A stretch of DNA of 64,000 nucleotides from JAKFDK01 sp036676195 (GTDB lineage: Bacteria > Bacillota > Sulfobacillia > Symbiobacteriales > ZC4RG38): contig JAKFDK010000044.1 of assembly GCA_036676195.1 (NCBI GenBank), positions 1 through 64,000 on the forward strand, given 5' to 3'. A program made the translations under genes and the position numbers. Positions 17,831-26,267 of the stretch are shown piece by piece; position 1 is the first letter of the stretch, and the number at the start of each line of letters is the position of its first letter. The notes below the pieces were generated by a model. It was not told the origin of the DNA and ran no database searches. It saw only the letters and a list, made by a program, of their open reading frames with translations.

Positions 17831-18625
17831 ATGGCCGATCATTTGAAAGAACCTTATGTACTGCAGTCGGTGGCCCACGCTCTGACGGTATTGGACCTGT
17901 TTCAGCGTCACCCCGGTCCCCTGACGTTGAATGAGGTCAGCAAATTGGTGGGCCAGGGGCGCAGTTCGGCTTACCGCATCCTGACCACCCTGAAGGCAGC
18001 CGGTTACCTGGAGCAGGAGCCGGGCACCCAGGGCTATCGCCTGGGTCTCAAGCTGGTCCGGCTGGCCTGGTCCGCTCTGGGTCAGGTTGACCTGCGGCGG
18101 ATAGCTCGTCCGCATCTGGAGGCCCTGGGACAGTTGACCGAAGAAACGGTGCACCTGGCCATTTTACACCAGGACTCGGCGCTCTTTATTGATAAGGTCG
18201 AGTCGCACCGCCCGCTGTCCAGCATGGGGTCCTTTGTGGGGTGGGCAGCCCCCATGCACTGCACGGCCTCGGGCAAGCTGCTGCTGGCCCATGCCGCCGA
18301 AGCGGCATGGCAACAGGTGCTGGCCACGCCTCTGCAGGCGTACACAGCCCATACCATGGTCGCCCCGGACGCACTGCGCAGCGAATTGGAAAATATCCGC
18401 CAGGTCGGGTACGCCGAGGACCGGGAAGAGGTCACCGACGGCCTGCACTGCCTGGCGGCTCCCATCCGGGATGCCACCGGCGAGGTGGTGGGCACGGTGA
18501 GTATCTCCGGTCCCACCGGCCGCATCGTTCCCCGGCGTGCCGACCTGCTGACCACGTTGCAGGAACGGGCGGCAGCCATTAGCCGGGACATCTCGGCATA
18601 CCCCGGGGCCTGGCCCCGGCGATGA
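17831..18625 (+). CDS. IclR-family transcriptional regulator
   Basis: A 264-residue IclR protein. The N-terminal winged helix (residues 15-75) includes LNEVSKLVGQGRSSAYRILTTL, and the C-terminal effector domain has the family pattern GWAAPMHCTASGKLLLA and ends in GTVSISGPTGRI. ATG 17831 is taken because GGAGG lies 7 nt upstream; TTG 17828 is too close to it. It ends in ATGA, overlapping the first oxidoreductase gene, so the regulator and enzyme genes are one transcript. It probably senses the organic acid used by the pathway and also controls the divergent liv operon. Confidence 0.9.
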   Translation: MADHLKEPYVLQSVAHALTVLDLFQRHPGPLTLNEVSKLVGQGRSSAYRILTTLKAAGYLEQEPGTQGYRLGLKLVRLAWSALGQVDLRRIARPHLEALGQLTEETVHLAILHQDSALFIDKVESHRPLSSMGSFVGWAAPMHCTASGKLLLAHAAEAAWQQVLATPLQAYTAHTMVAPDALRSELENIRQVGYAEDREEVTDGLHCLAAPIRDATGEVVGTVSISGPTGRIVPRRADLLTTLQERAAAISRDISAYPGAWPRR

Positions 18626-19185
18626 ACCAGGAGGTTTGTGCTATTAAGGAAATACGTCTACATGGACTGGGCGGCCAGGGGGTCGTGACGGCGGCCAAGG
18701 TACTGGCAGCGGCCGCACTGAAAGACGGCAAGTTTGCCAACGCCATTCCGGCATATGGCCATGAGCGGCGGGGAGCACCGGTTTATGCCTATGTCAGGCT
18801 GGATGACCAGCCGATCCCTCTGCGGTCGTTTGTGTATCAGCCCAACTGCGTAGTGGTCTTTGACGCCTCCCTGCCCCAGGCCCACGGGGTGAACGTAATC
18901 GAAGGCGCCCAACCGGGGTGCATTTATGTAGTGAACAGTGCCGCCCGGCCTGCTTTTATGGCGGAAGACCAGCCCGTGTGTCATGTGGATGCCACCAGGG
19001 TGGCCGTGCGGGAGATCGGCCGGGGTCTGCCCAACAGTGCCATGCTCGGGGCCCTGGCTGCTGCCACCGGCTGGCTGACCCTGGACTCTGTCTGCAACGC
19101 CATTGCTGAATACTTTGCTGGAAAGGCCGGTGAATCCAATGTCCGGGCTGCCCGAAGCGCCTACGCTGCCCTCTGCCGGGCATAG
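18622..19185 (+). CDS. porG: 2-oxoacid:ferredoxin oxidoreductase, gamma subunit
   Basis: A 187-residue gamma subunit of the pyruvate-ferredoxin-oxidoreductase superfamily. It opens with IRLHGLGGQGVVTAAKVLA and contains IPAYGHERRGAPVYAYVRL, both family marks. The four genes gamma-delta-alpha-beta overlap or abut, giving a heterotetramer as in archaeal and clostridial POR, VOR and phenylglyoxylate oxidoreductases. These oxidatively decarboxylate a 2-oxoacid to an acyl-CoA with reduction of ferredoxin. The substrate is not evident from this subunit. Confidence 0.88.
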   Translation: MNQEVCAIKEIRLHGLGGQGVVTAAKVLAAAALKDGKFANAIPAYGHERRGAPVYAYVRLDDQPIPLRSFVYQPNCVVVFDASLPQAHGVNVIEGAQPGCIYVVNSAARPAFMAEDQPVCHVDATRVAVREIGRGLPNSAMLGALAAATGWLTLDSVCNAIAEYFAGKAGESNVRAARSAYAALCRA

Positions 19186-19438
19186 GCTTCCCCTGGTCCC
19201 GGTCGCCACCCGGGCCGAGGCTTCCCGTACGGGAACCTGGCGTCAGGAACGGCCGCTGGTAGACCTGGAAAAGTGCAACCGTTGCCGCATTTGTGTCAAG
19301 TACTGCCCCTGCGGCGTGATGACTGTAGATAAGACCCGCTTCATTATCGACTGGGATTACTGCAAGGGGTGCGGCATCTGCGCCGATGTTTGTCCCCCTG
19401 TGGCCATCGCTATGGTACCGGAAGGAGCTGAGGGCTGA
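19139..19438 (+). CDS. porD: 2-oxoacid:ferredoxin oxidoreductase, delta (ferredoxin) subunit
   Basis: A 99-residue delta subunit with two [4Fe-4S] motifs, CNRCRICVKYCP and CKGCGICADVCP, which carry electrons from the active site. ATG 19139 lies 47 nt inside the gamma gene in another frame and has GGAAAGG upstream. The first 35 residues are a poorly conserved Pro/Ala/Arg-rich leader. The gene ends in TGATG overlapping the alpha gene. Confidence 0.85.
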   Translation: MSGLPEAPTLPSAGHRLPLVPVATRAEASRTGTWRQERPLVDLEKCNRCRICVKYCPCGVMTVDKTRFIIDWDYCKGCGICADVCPPVAIAMVPEGAEG

Positions 19439-20643
19439 TGCAGCAAGAACAACGACTGCTCGACGGCAACACGGCGGCTGCCGAAGCCATGCGTCTGGCC
19501 CGTGTGCAGGTCGTAGCCACTTACCCCATTACCCCCCAGAGCCCGCTGGCGGAATCCCTGGCCGACTTTGTCGCCAAGGGGACCCTGGAGGCCAAGTACC
19601 TGCGGGTGGAATCCGAGCATTCCGCCATGTCCATCTGCATTGGTGCCGCTCTGACCGGTGCCCGCGCCGGAACGGCCACCTCGTCGGTTGGCCTGGCGCT
19701 GATGAACGAAGTGATCCATATGGCCTCAGGCATGCGGGTGCCCATTGTGATGCCGGTGGTGAACCGGGCCCTGGCCGCCCCCTGGAGCCTGTGGTGCGAC
19801 CATCAGGACAGCATGTCGGTGCGTGATGCCGGCTGGATTCAGTTGTATGTGGAAACAGTTCAGGAGGTCCTGGACACGGTGCTGCAGGCGTACCGCATCG
19901 CTGAAGACCCGCGGGTTTTCACGCCGCTGATGATCTGCCTGGACGGCTTCTATCTCTCCCACACCAGTGAGGCCGCTCTGGTCCCGGCTCAGGAAGATGT
20001 AGATGCCTTTGTGCCACCCTACCGCCCCCTGCCCCATGTGAACCTGGACCCGGCCGAACCCCGGTTCGTCAACGACCTGTGCCCCCCCACCCTGTTCACG
20101 GAAATCCGCCAGGACCAGCAGTTCGGGCTGGATGTCGCCCGGCAGGTGATCGCCGAGGTGGGAGCCGAGTTCGGCCGCCAGTTTGGCCGTTCTTATGGCC
20201 TGATTGAGGCGGAGAATTGCGAAGGCGCCGACATTGTGCTGGTGTCCATGGGCACGATGGCCGGCACCGCCCGCTTTGCCGCCGCGACGGCGCGGGAGCA
20301 GGGTGTGAAGGTCGGCACGGTGCGGGTGCGCAGTTTCCGGCCCTTCCCTGTGGCCGAACTGCAGGCGTCGTTGGCCGGTGTGCCGGTGGTGGGCGTGGTC
20401 GACCGCAGCGCCGGTCTGGGCGCAGCCGCCGGGCCGCTGGCTACCGAAGTCCGCTCCTGCCTGAACGGCCAGGGCCAGCAGGTGCTTGGTTTTGTGGCCG
20501 GGTTGGGCGGCCGGGATGTGACCCCGCCGACCATGACGGCGGTGATCGAGCGCTGCCGGGAGGCAGCCGCCACCGGTCAGGCGCCCCTGCAGTCGGTGTG
20601 GATTGATGCGCGACCCCTGGAGGAGGTAACAGCCGGTGACTGA
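19438..20643 (+). CDS. porA: 2-oxoacid:ferredoxin oxidoreductase, alpha subunit
   Basis: A 401-residue alpha subunit. It includes GNTAAAEAMRLARVQVVATYPITPQSP in overlapping family motifs near the N-terminus, where YPITPQSP is the TPP-domain signature, and an ESEHSAMS motif at the thiamine interface. Domain order is TPP-PYR-like followed by transketolase-C-like (FRPFPVAEL near residue 300). Translationally coupled at both ends. Shared family with pyruvate, 2-oxoisovalerate and phenylglyoxylate enzymes. Confidence 0.9.
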   Translation: MQQEQRLLDGNTAAAEAMRLARVQVVATYPITPQSPLAESLADFVAKGTLEAKYLRVESEHSAMSICIGAALTGARAGTATSSVGLALMNEVIHMASGMRVPIVMPVVNRALAAPWSLWCDHQDSMSVRDAGWIQLYVETVQEVLDTVLQAYRIAEDPRVFTPLMICLDGFYLSHTSEAALVPAQEDVDAFVPPYRPLPHVNLDPAEPRFVNDLCPPTLFTEIRQDQQFGLDVARQVIAEVGAEFGRQFGRSYGLIEAENCEGADIVLVSMGTMAGTARFAAATAREQGVKVGTVRVRSFRPFPVAELQASLAGVPVVGVVDRSAGLGAAAGPLATEVRSCLNGQGQQVLGFVAGLGGRDVTPPTMTAVIERCREAAATGQAPLQSVWIDARPLEEVTAGD

Positions 20644-21520
20644 TGCATCTCTGGCAACACGCGAAGGCCCGGTAGTCTGTGGTGTGGCCACCTGCGCCGG
20701 CTGTGGTCTGGAACTGATTGCCCGGATTCTGCTGAATGTGATGGGCCCGGAAACGATTATTGTGATTCCGCCGGGCTGCGCCGCCCTGTTCTCCGGCTAC
20801 GGGAAAGAAAGTGCCCTGCGCATCCCCGGTATGCAAGGCAACCTGGAAAATACGGCCGCCTACGCCGCCGGCATCCGGGCCGGGCTCGATGCCACCGGCC
20901 GCAGCCATGTGAACGTAGTGGCCCTGGCCGGCGACGGCGCCACGGTGGATATTGGTCTGCAGGCACTGTCCGGCGCGCTGGAGCGCGGCGACCGGATCCT
21001 GTATCTGTGCTACGACAACGAAGGGTATATGAATACAGGCATTCAGGGCAGCGGCTCCACCAGCCTGGGGGCCTGGACCACCACCACTCCGGCGGGCAAG
21101 CCGAACTGGCGCAAGAATATGGTCCAGATCGTCGCCGCCCACGGCATTCCTTATGTGGCCAACGCCTCCATGGGCTATGTGGACGACCTGCGGCGCAAAA
21201 TTGAAAAAGCCAAGGACATGACGGCCCACGGCCCCGCCTACCTGCACGTATACACCTCGTGCCCCACCGGCTGGCGCCATGATTCCGCCATCAGCATCAC
21301 TGTGGCCAAGCTGGCCACCGAAAGCAAGGTCTGGCCCCTGTACGAAATCGTGAACGGCCGCTGGCGGAACACGGTGACGGTGAAAAATCACAAGCCGGTA
21401 TCGGATTACCTCAAGGCCCAGGGCCGGTTCAAGCACCTGACCGAGGCAGAGATTGCGACAATCCAGAAACTGGTGGACCGCGAATACGACGAACTGCAAT
21501 TGCGGTTTGCGCCTAAATAA
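20636..21520 (+). CDS. porB: 2-oxoacid:ferredoxin oxidoreductase, beta subunit
   Basis: A 294-residue beta subunit that holds the thiamine diphosphate. GTG start at 20636 overlaps the alpha stop by 8 nt. The Fe-S-proximal CAGCGLELIAR motif is near residue 18, and the TPP motif runs from AGDGATVDIGL to CYDNEGYMNTG. Two features hint at substrate class: GSTSLGAWTTTTPAG and the C-terminal VWPLYEIVNGRW resemble the pyruvate and phenylglyoxylate-type beta subunits. With the downstream molybdoenzyme, phenylglyoxylate is a reasonable but unproven substrate. Confidence 0.9.
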   Translation: MTDASLATREGPVVCGVATCAGCGLELIARILLNVMGPETIIVIPPGCAALFSGYGKESALRIPGMQGNLENTAAYAAGIRAGLDATGRSHVNVVALAGDGATVDIGLQALSGALERGDRILYLCYDNEGYMNTGIQGSGSTSLGAWTTTTPAGKPNWRKNMVQIVAAHGIPYVANASMGYVDDLRRKIEKAKDMTAHGPAYLHVYTSCPTGWRHDSAISITVAKLATESKVWPLYEIVNGRWRNTVTVKNHKPVSDYLKAQGRFKHLTEAEIATIQKLVDREYDELQLRFAPK

Positions 21521-21558
21521 CCCACATCACCATTCAGGATGCAAAAGGAGGACCTACC

Positions 21559-22206
21559 GTGGGGCAGTTGCTCGCCATGGCTGAGCCAGCGGAGCGCATG
21601 ACCGGGGTCACCCGTCGGTCCTATCTGAAGGGCCAGGTCATCTTTTCTTCCGGCGAGATCTGTGACCGAGTCTACTACGTTTCACGTGGGGTCGTTAAAC
21701 TTTCCTTCGTCCGGGAAGACGGCACGGAAAAAATCGTTACCCACCTTGGCCCGGGTAGCATCCTGGGTGAAAGCGGTGTGTTCTGCGGCAAGCCTGAATC
21801 CGTTACCGCCACGGCTGCCTGGCCCGTGGATATAATCGTACTGACCCGGTCCGATCTGGACCGGCTGGTGGGTACGGACCCGGATTTTTCCCTACAACTG
21901 ATGAGCAGCCTGTCGCGCAAAATCGACCTGATCACCAGTGAGTTGGAATGTACCTGTCTGCGCAGCGCCGGCGGCCGCATTGCCTATGCCCTGCACCAAC
22001 TGGGCATCAGCTATGGTATTGACCTGTCTGAAGGCCGCATGATCGAGTATCGGGTGACCCACGAGGAACTGGCCCGGATGGCGGGCACCTGTCGGGTGAC
22101 GGTGACCAATGTGCTGGCTGGTCTGCGGCGCCAGGGCATTATTGATCAGCGGCGCGCCGCCATCGTGATCAAGGACCGGGAACGGCTGATCAGTTGGGCC
22201 ACCTGA
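21559..22206 (+). CDS. Crp/Fnr-family transcriptional regulator
   Basis: A 215-residue regulator with a cyclic-nucleotide-type beta-barrel (residues 20-130, including LGPGSILGESGVFCGKPESV) and a C-terminal winged helix with EELARMAGTCRVTVTNVLAGL as recognition helix. The GTG start at 21559 has AAAGGAGG. It lacks the N-terminal Cys cluster of classical FNR but has Cys residues in the barrel and in the long dimer helix (ELECTCLR), so redox sensing is possible. It follows the oxidoreductase operon by 38 bp and likely controls part of this locus. Confidence 0.88.
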   Translation: MGQLLAMAEPAERMTGVTRRSYLKGQVIFSSGEICDRVYYVSRGVVKLSFVREDGTEKIVTHLGPGSILGESGVFCGKPESVTATAAWPVDIIVLTRSDLDRLVGTDPDFSLQLMSSLSRKIDLITSELECTCLRSAGGRIAYALHQLGISYGIDLSEGRMIEYRVTHEELARMAGTCRVTVTNVLAGLRRQGIIDQRRAAIVIKDRERLISWAT

Positions 22207-22279
22207 TGCGGACAAATCCCAAAGAATCTTGATTTGGCAGCAGGAATCCACCGGGCTGCACCGAAACTTTATACTACAA

Positions 22280-22300
22280 ATATGAGACACTGTCTCATAT
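22280..22300. promoter_or_regulatory. Perfect 21-bp palindrome before the metal permease (Fur-family-like box)
   Basis: ATATGAGACA, a central C, then TGTCTCATAT: two 10-bp arms with one central base. The core TGAGACA-C-TGTCTCA has the 7-1-7 layout of Fur, Zur and PerR boxes. A TATACT (-10-like) hexamer at 22270-22275 lies directly upstream, so a protein bound here would cover the start of transcription and repress the downstream permease. Confidence 0.55.
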
Positions 22301-22324
22301 ATCAGGACAGAGAGGTGCTGCCTG

Positions 22325-23023
22325 GTGATGTTGCCAACCTGGTTCGCCCTGGCCGGAACCGGATTGCTGTTTGGCCTTCAGCACGCCCTCGAAGCAGACC
22401 ACCTGGTGGCAGTGAGCACCCTGGTCAGTCAGCACCGGCACCCGGGCCGGGCCCTGCTGGTGGGTGGACTCTGGGGACTGGGCCACACGGCCACCCTGGC
22501 GCTGGTTGGGTTCATTGTGATCGCCTTCCGGCTGCAGTTGCCTCCAACGCTGGATCACTGGCTGGAGGCCGGGGTGGGCATCATGCTCGTCATCCTGGGA
22601 CTGCGTACCCTCCTGGCCCTGCGGCGGGAGCGGCTGCACTGCCACCGCCACGACCACGGTCATGGCATCCATACCCACTTCCATGGGCACGCCGGGGGTC
22701 CCGGGCATGCCCACAGGCATGCGACCCGCAGCGGCCTGGGTTCGGTGCTGGTCGGCGCCGTCCACGGCCTGGCCGGCAGCGGTGCCCTGGTGCTGCTGGC
22801 CCTGGGGTCCTCCCCCTCCCGTGGCGCTGCCCTGGCTTTCATCCTGCTGTTTGGCATTGGCGCCACCGGCGGCATGATGCTGGCAACCGTGGCAGTGGCT
22901 CTACCCACCCTGGTGCTGCCGGGTCGGTTCAACCTGGCCGGCCGTGGCTTCCGCCTGGCTGCCGGTGTGGCCGGAATTGGCCTCGGAGTTCTGGTGGTGA
23001 GTCAGCAACTCATGGCCCTATAG
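22325..23023 (+). CDS. Nickel/cobalt-type permease (HoxN/UreH-like)
   Basis: A 232-residue membrane protein with six hydrophobic helices. The first contains GLQHALEADHLVAVS, which matches the HX4DH metal-binding signature of NiCoT and UreH-type nickel/cobalt permeases, and the second has GLGHTATL. A cytoplasmic or external His-rich loop lies at residues 103-130 (HRHDHGHGIHTHFHGHAGG). GTG 22325 has AGAGGTG 7 nt upstream; ATG 22328 is equally possible. It probably brings nickel or cobalt into the cell; cobalt would serve the B12-dependent mutase further on. The palindrome upstream suggests metal-dependent repression. Confidence 0.8.
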   Translation: MMLPTWFALAGTGLLFGLQHALEADHLVAVSTLVSQHRHPGRALLVGGLWGLGHTATLALVGFIVIAFRLQLPPTLDHWLEAGVGIMLVILGLRTLLALRRERLHCHRHDHGHGIHTHFHGHAGGPGHAHRHATRSGLGSVLVGAVHGLAGSGALVLLALGSSPSRGAALAFILLFGIGATGGMMLATVAVALPTLVLPGRFNLAGRGFRLAAGVAGIGLGVLVVSQQLMAL

Positions 23024-23039
23024 GAAAGGAGGTTGGCCG

Positions 23040-23270
23040 ATGCCTATTTTCGAATTCGCTTGCAGCGCCTGCGGCCACAGCTTCGATGAGCTGTGCCAGG
23101 CCGACGAAACCGGGGCCGGCCTGGAGTGCCCGGAATGCGGCCACCGCGGTGCCAAAAAACTTTTGAGTACCTTTCACGCCCTCGGTTTACGCGAACTTAA
23201 ACAAAATGATGCCTGCGGAGACTGCCCCCTGACCGACTGTTCCGGTTGCCCGTCCCACGCCGGGTCGTGA
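23040..23270 (+). CDS. FmdB-family zinc-ribbon protein
   Basis: A 76-residue protein opening MPIFEFACSACGHSFDEL, the hallmark of the FmdB/CxxC zinc-ribbon family, with pairs CSAC and CPEC. A second Cys cluster at the C-terminus (CGDCPLTDCSGC) is not part of the core family and could hold another metal. Members sit beside amidase, formamide and acetone-type catabolic genes as presumed regulators. It follows the permease with 16 bp and a strong AAAGGAGG site. Confidence 0.85.
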   Translation: MPIFEFACSACGHSFDELCQADETGAGLECPECGHRGAKKLLSTFHALGLRELKQNDACGDCPLTDCSGCPSHAGS

Positions 23271-23303
23271 CCCGGTCTATCTTGAAAAGGAGGTTTCAAC
23301 ACC

Positions 23304-24092
23304 ATGTGTCTTTCCTGCGATAAGTACGGCCACGGCGACAAGTGGTACCTGAATCCGGACGCCTTCACCCGCGACAGTTGGGAGGCATCCGGTGCTGGCG
23401 AGTTCTTCCAGGGCTGGATCTACAACTGGGAGAAGCAGAAAGTTTTCTACGAGCGCATGAAGAAGATCAAGGACCACATGGCCTCCCAGATCCTGCCCCT
23501 GGAGGACGCCCTGCAAGTGGTCGAACTGGCCGCCACCATGGCGGAAGTCGACAAAGGCTGGTTCGAGATCCACCCCTGCCCCTGCATCACCTTTGTTACC
23601 GGCAAGAAAGACTTCCGCTGCATGGGCTTTGGTGTGACCATCGACTACACCCTGAAGGCCGGCCGCAACCCCCGGGTGATCAGCAAGGAAGAGTACGAGG
23701 GCTTCCTCAAGACCTTCGATCGCAAGGGCCTGGTGCACAAGCTGCGCTCCATCGGCGGCCCCAACGACACCATGGTAGCTTCCACCTTCTGCAACTGCCA
23801 GACCGACTACTGCACCGAACTGCGCGGCCGCCAGGTATGGGACTTAAAGGAAGCGTTTCTTAAGGCACACCATGTGGCACTGGTGGATTCCGGAAAGTGC
23901 ACAGGCTGCACCCTGTGCGTGAGTTGGTGCCAGTTCGGCGCCATCAGCATGTCCCGCACTGCCCTGGGTCCCCAGGCCATCATCGATCCCACCGCGTGCT
24001 TCGGCTGCGGTCTTTGCCGCAACGGCTGCAAGTTTGACGCTATCGCCATGGAAGACCGTGAGAATGTAGCGGTCGCCAAGAACCTGTGGTAA
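23304..24092 (+). CDS. Unusual iron-sulfur protein with C-terminal 2[4Fe-4S] ferredoxin domain
   Basis: A 262-residue soluble protein. The C-terminal 65 residues are a two-cluster ferredoxin, with CTGCTLCVSWCQF and CFGCGLCRNGCKF; in both, the usual Pro after the fourth Cys is replaced. The N-terminal 195 residues are unknown: they start MCLSCDKYGHGDKWYLNP and hold two more Cys sets, CPCITF near residue 94 and CNCQTDYC near 160, which could ligate a further cluster. A strong ribosome-binding site (AAAGGAGG) precedes ATG 23304. It is in one run with the next ferredoxin and the GroEL paralogue, so it probably donates electrons to, or is assembled with, an enzyme of this locus. Confidence 0.7.
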   Translation: MCLSCDKYGHGDKWYLNPDAFTRDSWEASGAGEFFQGWIYNWEKQKVFYERMKKIKDHMASQILPLEDALQVVELAATMAEVDKGWFEIHPCPCITFVTGKKDFRCMGFGVTIDYTLKAGRNPRVISKEEYEGFLKTFDRKGLVHKLRSIGGPNDTMVASTFCNCQTDYCTELRGRQVWDLKEAFLKAHHVALVDSGKCTGCTLCVSWCQFGAISMSRTALGPQAIIDPTACFGCGLCRNGCKFDAIAMEDRENVAVAKNLW

Positions 24093-24114
24093 TCATATTA
24101 AGGAGGCAGCCCAC

Positions 24115-24567
24115 ATGGCCGAAGACAAGCTACTGACTAAAGAAGAGAAGCGGGCCGTTGCCCTGAAGGCGGTTGCGGAGTTTTTTGCCCACCCCAATTT
24201 CCAGATCACCCGCCTGGAAGATTCGCCCCACTACCAGGAGACGATCAAGCGGTCGCCCATCATCACCATCGACGCGAACAAGTGCGGGAATGCTCTTGAG
24301 TGCCTCAAGTGCCTTCAGGTCTGCAATAACCGGGTGCTGTGCATCATGCCGGTCTACGCCGAGGATGAACCGGCCCAGCGCATGGAACCGGCCGACAAGG
24401 CGCATGGCGTGCAGGTATGGATGAAGGGCAGCGACGAACCCAATCCCGAGACCCGCCCACGGGTGGTTATGCCCTTTGTGCCGGAACTGTGCACCTATTC
24501 GGGCTGCACCAAGTGCATCGACGTTTGTCCCAAGGACGCAATCACTATCAGTGTCAGCCATCTTTGA
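24115..24567 (+). CDS. Ferredoxin-type iron-sulfur protein
   Basis: A 150-residue soluble protein. Two Cys clusters are separated by an acidic, Pro-rich insert of about 60 residues: the first reads CGNALECLKCLQVC, the second CTYSGCTKCIDVCP. The unusual spacing in the first Cys of each cluster (insertions before C-x2-C) differs from common bacterial ferredoxins. The N-terminal 55 residues are charged and helical. It lies 23 bp after the previous Fe-S gene and 28 bp before the GroEL paralogue. Likely an electron carrier with the previous protein. Confidence 0.75.
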   Translation: MAEDKLLTKEEKRAVALKAVAEFFAHPNFQITRLEDSPHYQETIKRSPIITIDANKCGNALECLKCLQVCNNRVLCIMPVYAEDEPAQRMEPADKAHGVQVWMKGSDEPNPETRPRVVMPFVPELCTYSGCTKCIDVCPKDAITISVSHL

Positions 24568-24594
24568 TGTCTTGTAACCCGGAGGGATGACCCG

Positions 24595-26250
24595 GTGGCC
24601 AAGCGGATCTACTTTGATGCCGAAGCGCGGCAGGGACTGGCGGCCGGAATTACACTGATGGCCGACACAGTACGCCCCACCCTGGGACCCCGAGGTCGCC
24701 GCGTCGCTCTCGCCCGCCGCTTCATGGCGCCGATCTTTTCGAACGACGGTTCCTCCATCGCCACAGAATTCATTTTGGAGGACAAGCTGGCCAACATTGG
24801 CGTTCAGCTCTTTCGAAAGGTAGCCAACCAGATGGAAGGCGATATCGGTGACGGCACCACCACCACCATCCTGTTGGCTGGCGAACTGGTCAAGGGGGGC
24901 CTGCGCCTGCTGGCCGGCGGTGCCGAGGCCAGGGCCCTGGCTGCCGGGTTGCGTGCGGCGGCTGTCGCCGCCACGCAGGCGATTACGGATGACAGTTGTC
25001 CGCTGTCGGCCGCCGGGCCAAATGCCCTCCGCCAGGTGGCGCTCATGGCCGCCCATGACGAAACCATTGCCAACCTGGTCGCTGAGGCATTTGCCAAGGT
25101 GGGCGAATTCGGGCTGATTGAAGTGGAACCGAGCCAGGCGGTGCGGAGCTGGGTCGAGGTGGTGGCAGGCATGGTCTTTGACCAGGGCTACATCACCCCC
25201 CGGCTCATCCCGGGCAAGGACGGGGGCGCCGTGGACCTGAAGGCCCCCTTCGTGATGGTGATGGAGGGGAATGTCACCAACGGCGATGACCTGGTGCCGG
25301 CGTTGGAACTGGTCAAGCAACGGGCAATCCCCCTGCTGCTGGTGGCCGAAGAGGTATCCGGCGAAGCACTTTCTACATTAATAATCAATAACGTGAGAGG
25401 AATCACCCGTGCCTACGCGGTGCGGGCGCCGGGGTTCGGCGGCGAGCGCAGCCGGCACATGCTGGCCGACCTGGCCGCCATTACCGGCGCCGAGGTCTTG
25501 ACCCCTGTGCGCGGGTACCGGCCGGAGCAATTCCACGAGGGAATGCTCGGGCGGGTAGCCCGAGCCTGGATCACCGACCAGCGGACCCGGCTGATTGGCG
25601 GCGCCGGGGATGCGGCTGTACGCGAGACCAGAGCCAACGCGCTGCGCAAGGAGTTGGCCGGAACTCGGGACGACTATGTCCGGGATACCCTGGAGCGCCG
25701 GATCGGCTGGCTCTCCGGCGGCGTGGCCATTCTGCGGCCAGGCTGTAATTCCACCAGCCATATCCGGGAGACCCGCTTCCGTGCCAACCACGGGCTGGCG
25801 GCCGTCCGAGCGGCCCTGGCCGACGGCGTGGTCACCGGCGGGGGCCTGGCCTACCTGCACGGCGCCCGGTCGGCGGCGGTGCTGGCCGCCGACCTGACTA
25901 AACAAGTGGCGGCCCATCCGCTGGGCGCTGACTTTGCCCGGCAGATGGCCGAAAATCGGGCAGCTGGTGCTCGCCTTCTGGCTACCGCCCTGCCTATGCC
26001 CCTGCGGCAGATGGCAGATAACGCCGGACTGAATGGCGGCCAGGTGGTGCAACAGGCTCTCGAACTACCTCCCGGACAGGGGCTGGACCTGCAGACCATG
26101 ACCTGGGGAGATCTGCGAGAACAGGGAATCGTCGACCCCACCCAGGTGGTAATCCAGGCGATCCAGAAGGCGGTCAGTCTGGCCAATCTGGTCCTCGAAA
26201 GCAACGCCGTGGTGGTGGATATGGATCCGCTACCAGACCTGGGTAAGTAA
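24595..26250 (+). CDS. Divergent GroEL-like chaperonin paralogue with altered ATPase site
   Basis: A 551-residue group I chaperonin homologue collinear with GroEL. The start GTG 24595 gives MAKRIYFDAEARQGL. The nucleotide site keeps Asp51 (SNDG) and Asp86 (GDGTTT), equal to GroEL D52 and D87. In the ungapped match to the GroEL segment ending in GVVAGGG, the catalytic D398 position is His399 (RANHGLAAVRAAL), so ATP turnover should be very slow. The C-terminal GGM tail is missing, the apical domain is strongly diverged, and there is no groES beside it. It follows two ferredoxin genes, so it may be a dedicated folding or assembly factor for the redox enzymes here, as MmoG is for methane monooxygenase. 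Function is inferred. Confidence 0.85.
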   Translation: MAKRIYFDAEARQGLAAGITLMADTVRPTLGPRGRRVALARRFMAPIFSNDGSSIATEFILEDKLANIGVQLFRKVANQMEGDIGDGTTTTILLAGELVKGGLRLLAGGAEARALAAGLRAAAVAATQAITDDSCPLSAAGPNALRQVALMAAHDETIANLVAEAFAKVGEFGLIEVEPSQAVRSWVEVVAGMVFDQGYITPRLIPGKDGGAVDLKAPFVMVMEGNVTNGDDLVPALELVKQRAIPLLLVAEEVSGEALSTLIINNVRGITRAYAVRAPGFGGERSRHMLADLAAITGAEVLTPVRGYRPEQFHEGMLGRVARAWITDQRTRLIGGAGDAAVRETRANALRKELAGTRDDYVRDTLERRIGWLSGGVAILRPGCNSTSHIRETRFRANHGLAAVRAALADGVVTGGGLAYLHGARSAAVLAADLTKQVAAHPLGADFARQMAENRAAGARLLATALPMPLRQMADNAGLNGGQVVQQALELPPGQGLDLQTMTWGDLREQGIVDPTQVVIQAIQKAVSLANLVLESNAVVVDMDPLPDLGK

Positions 26251-26267
26251 AGAAAAAGACGTGCTAA

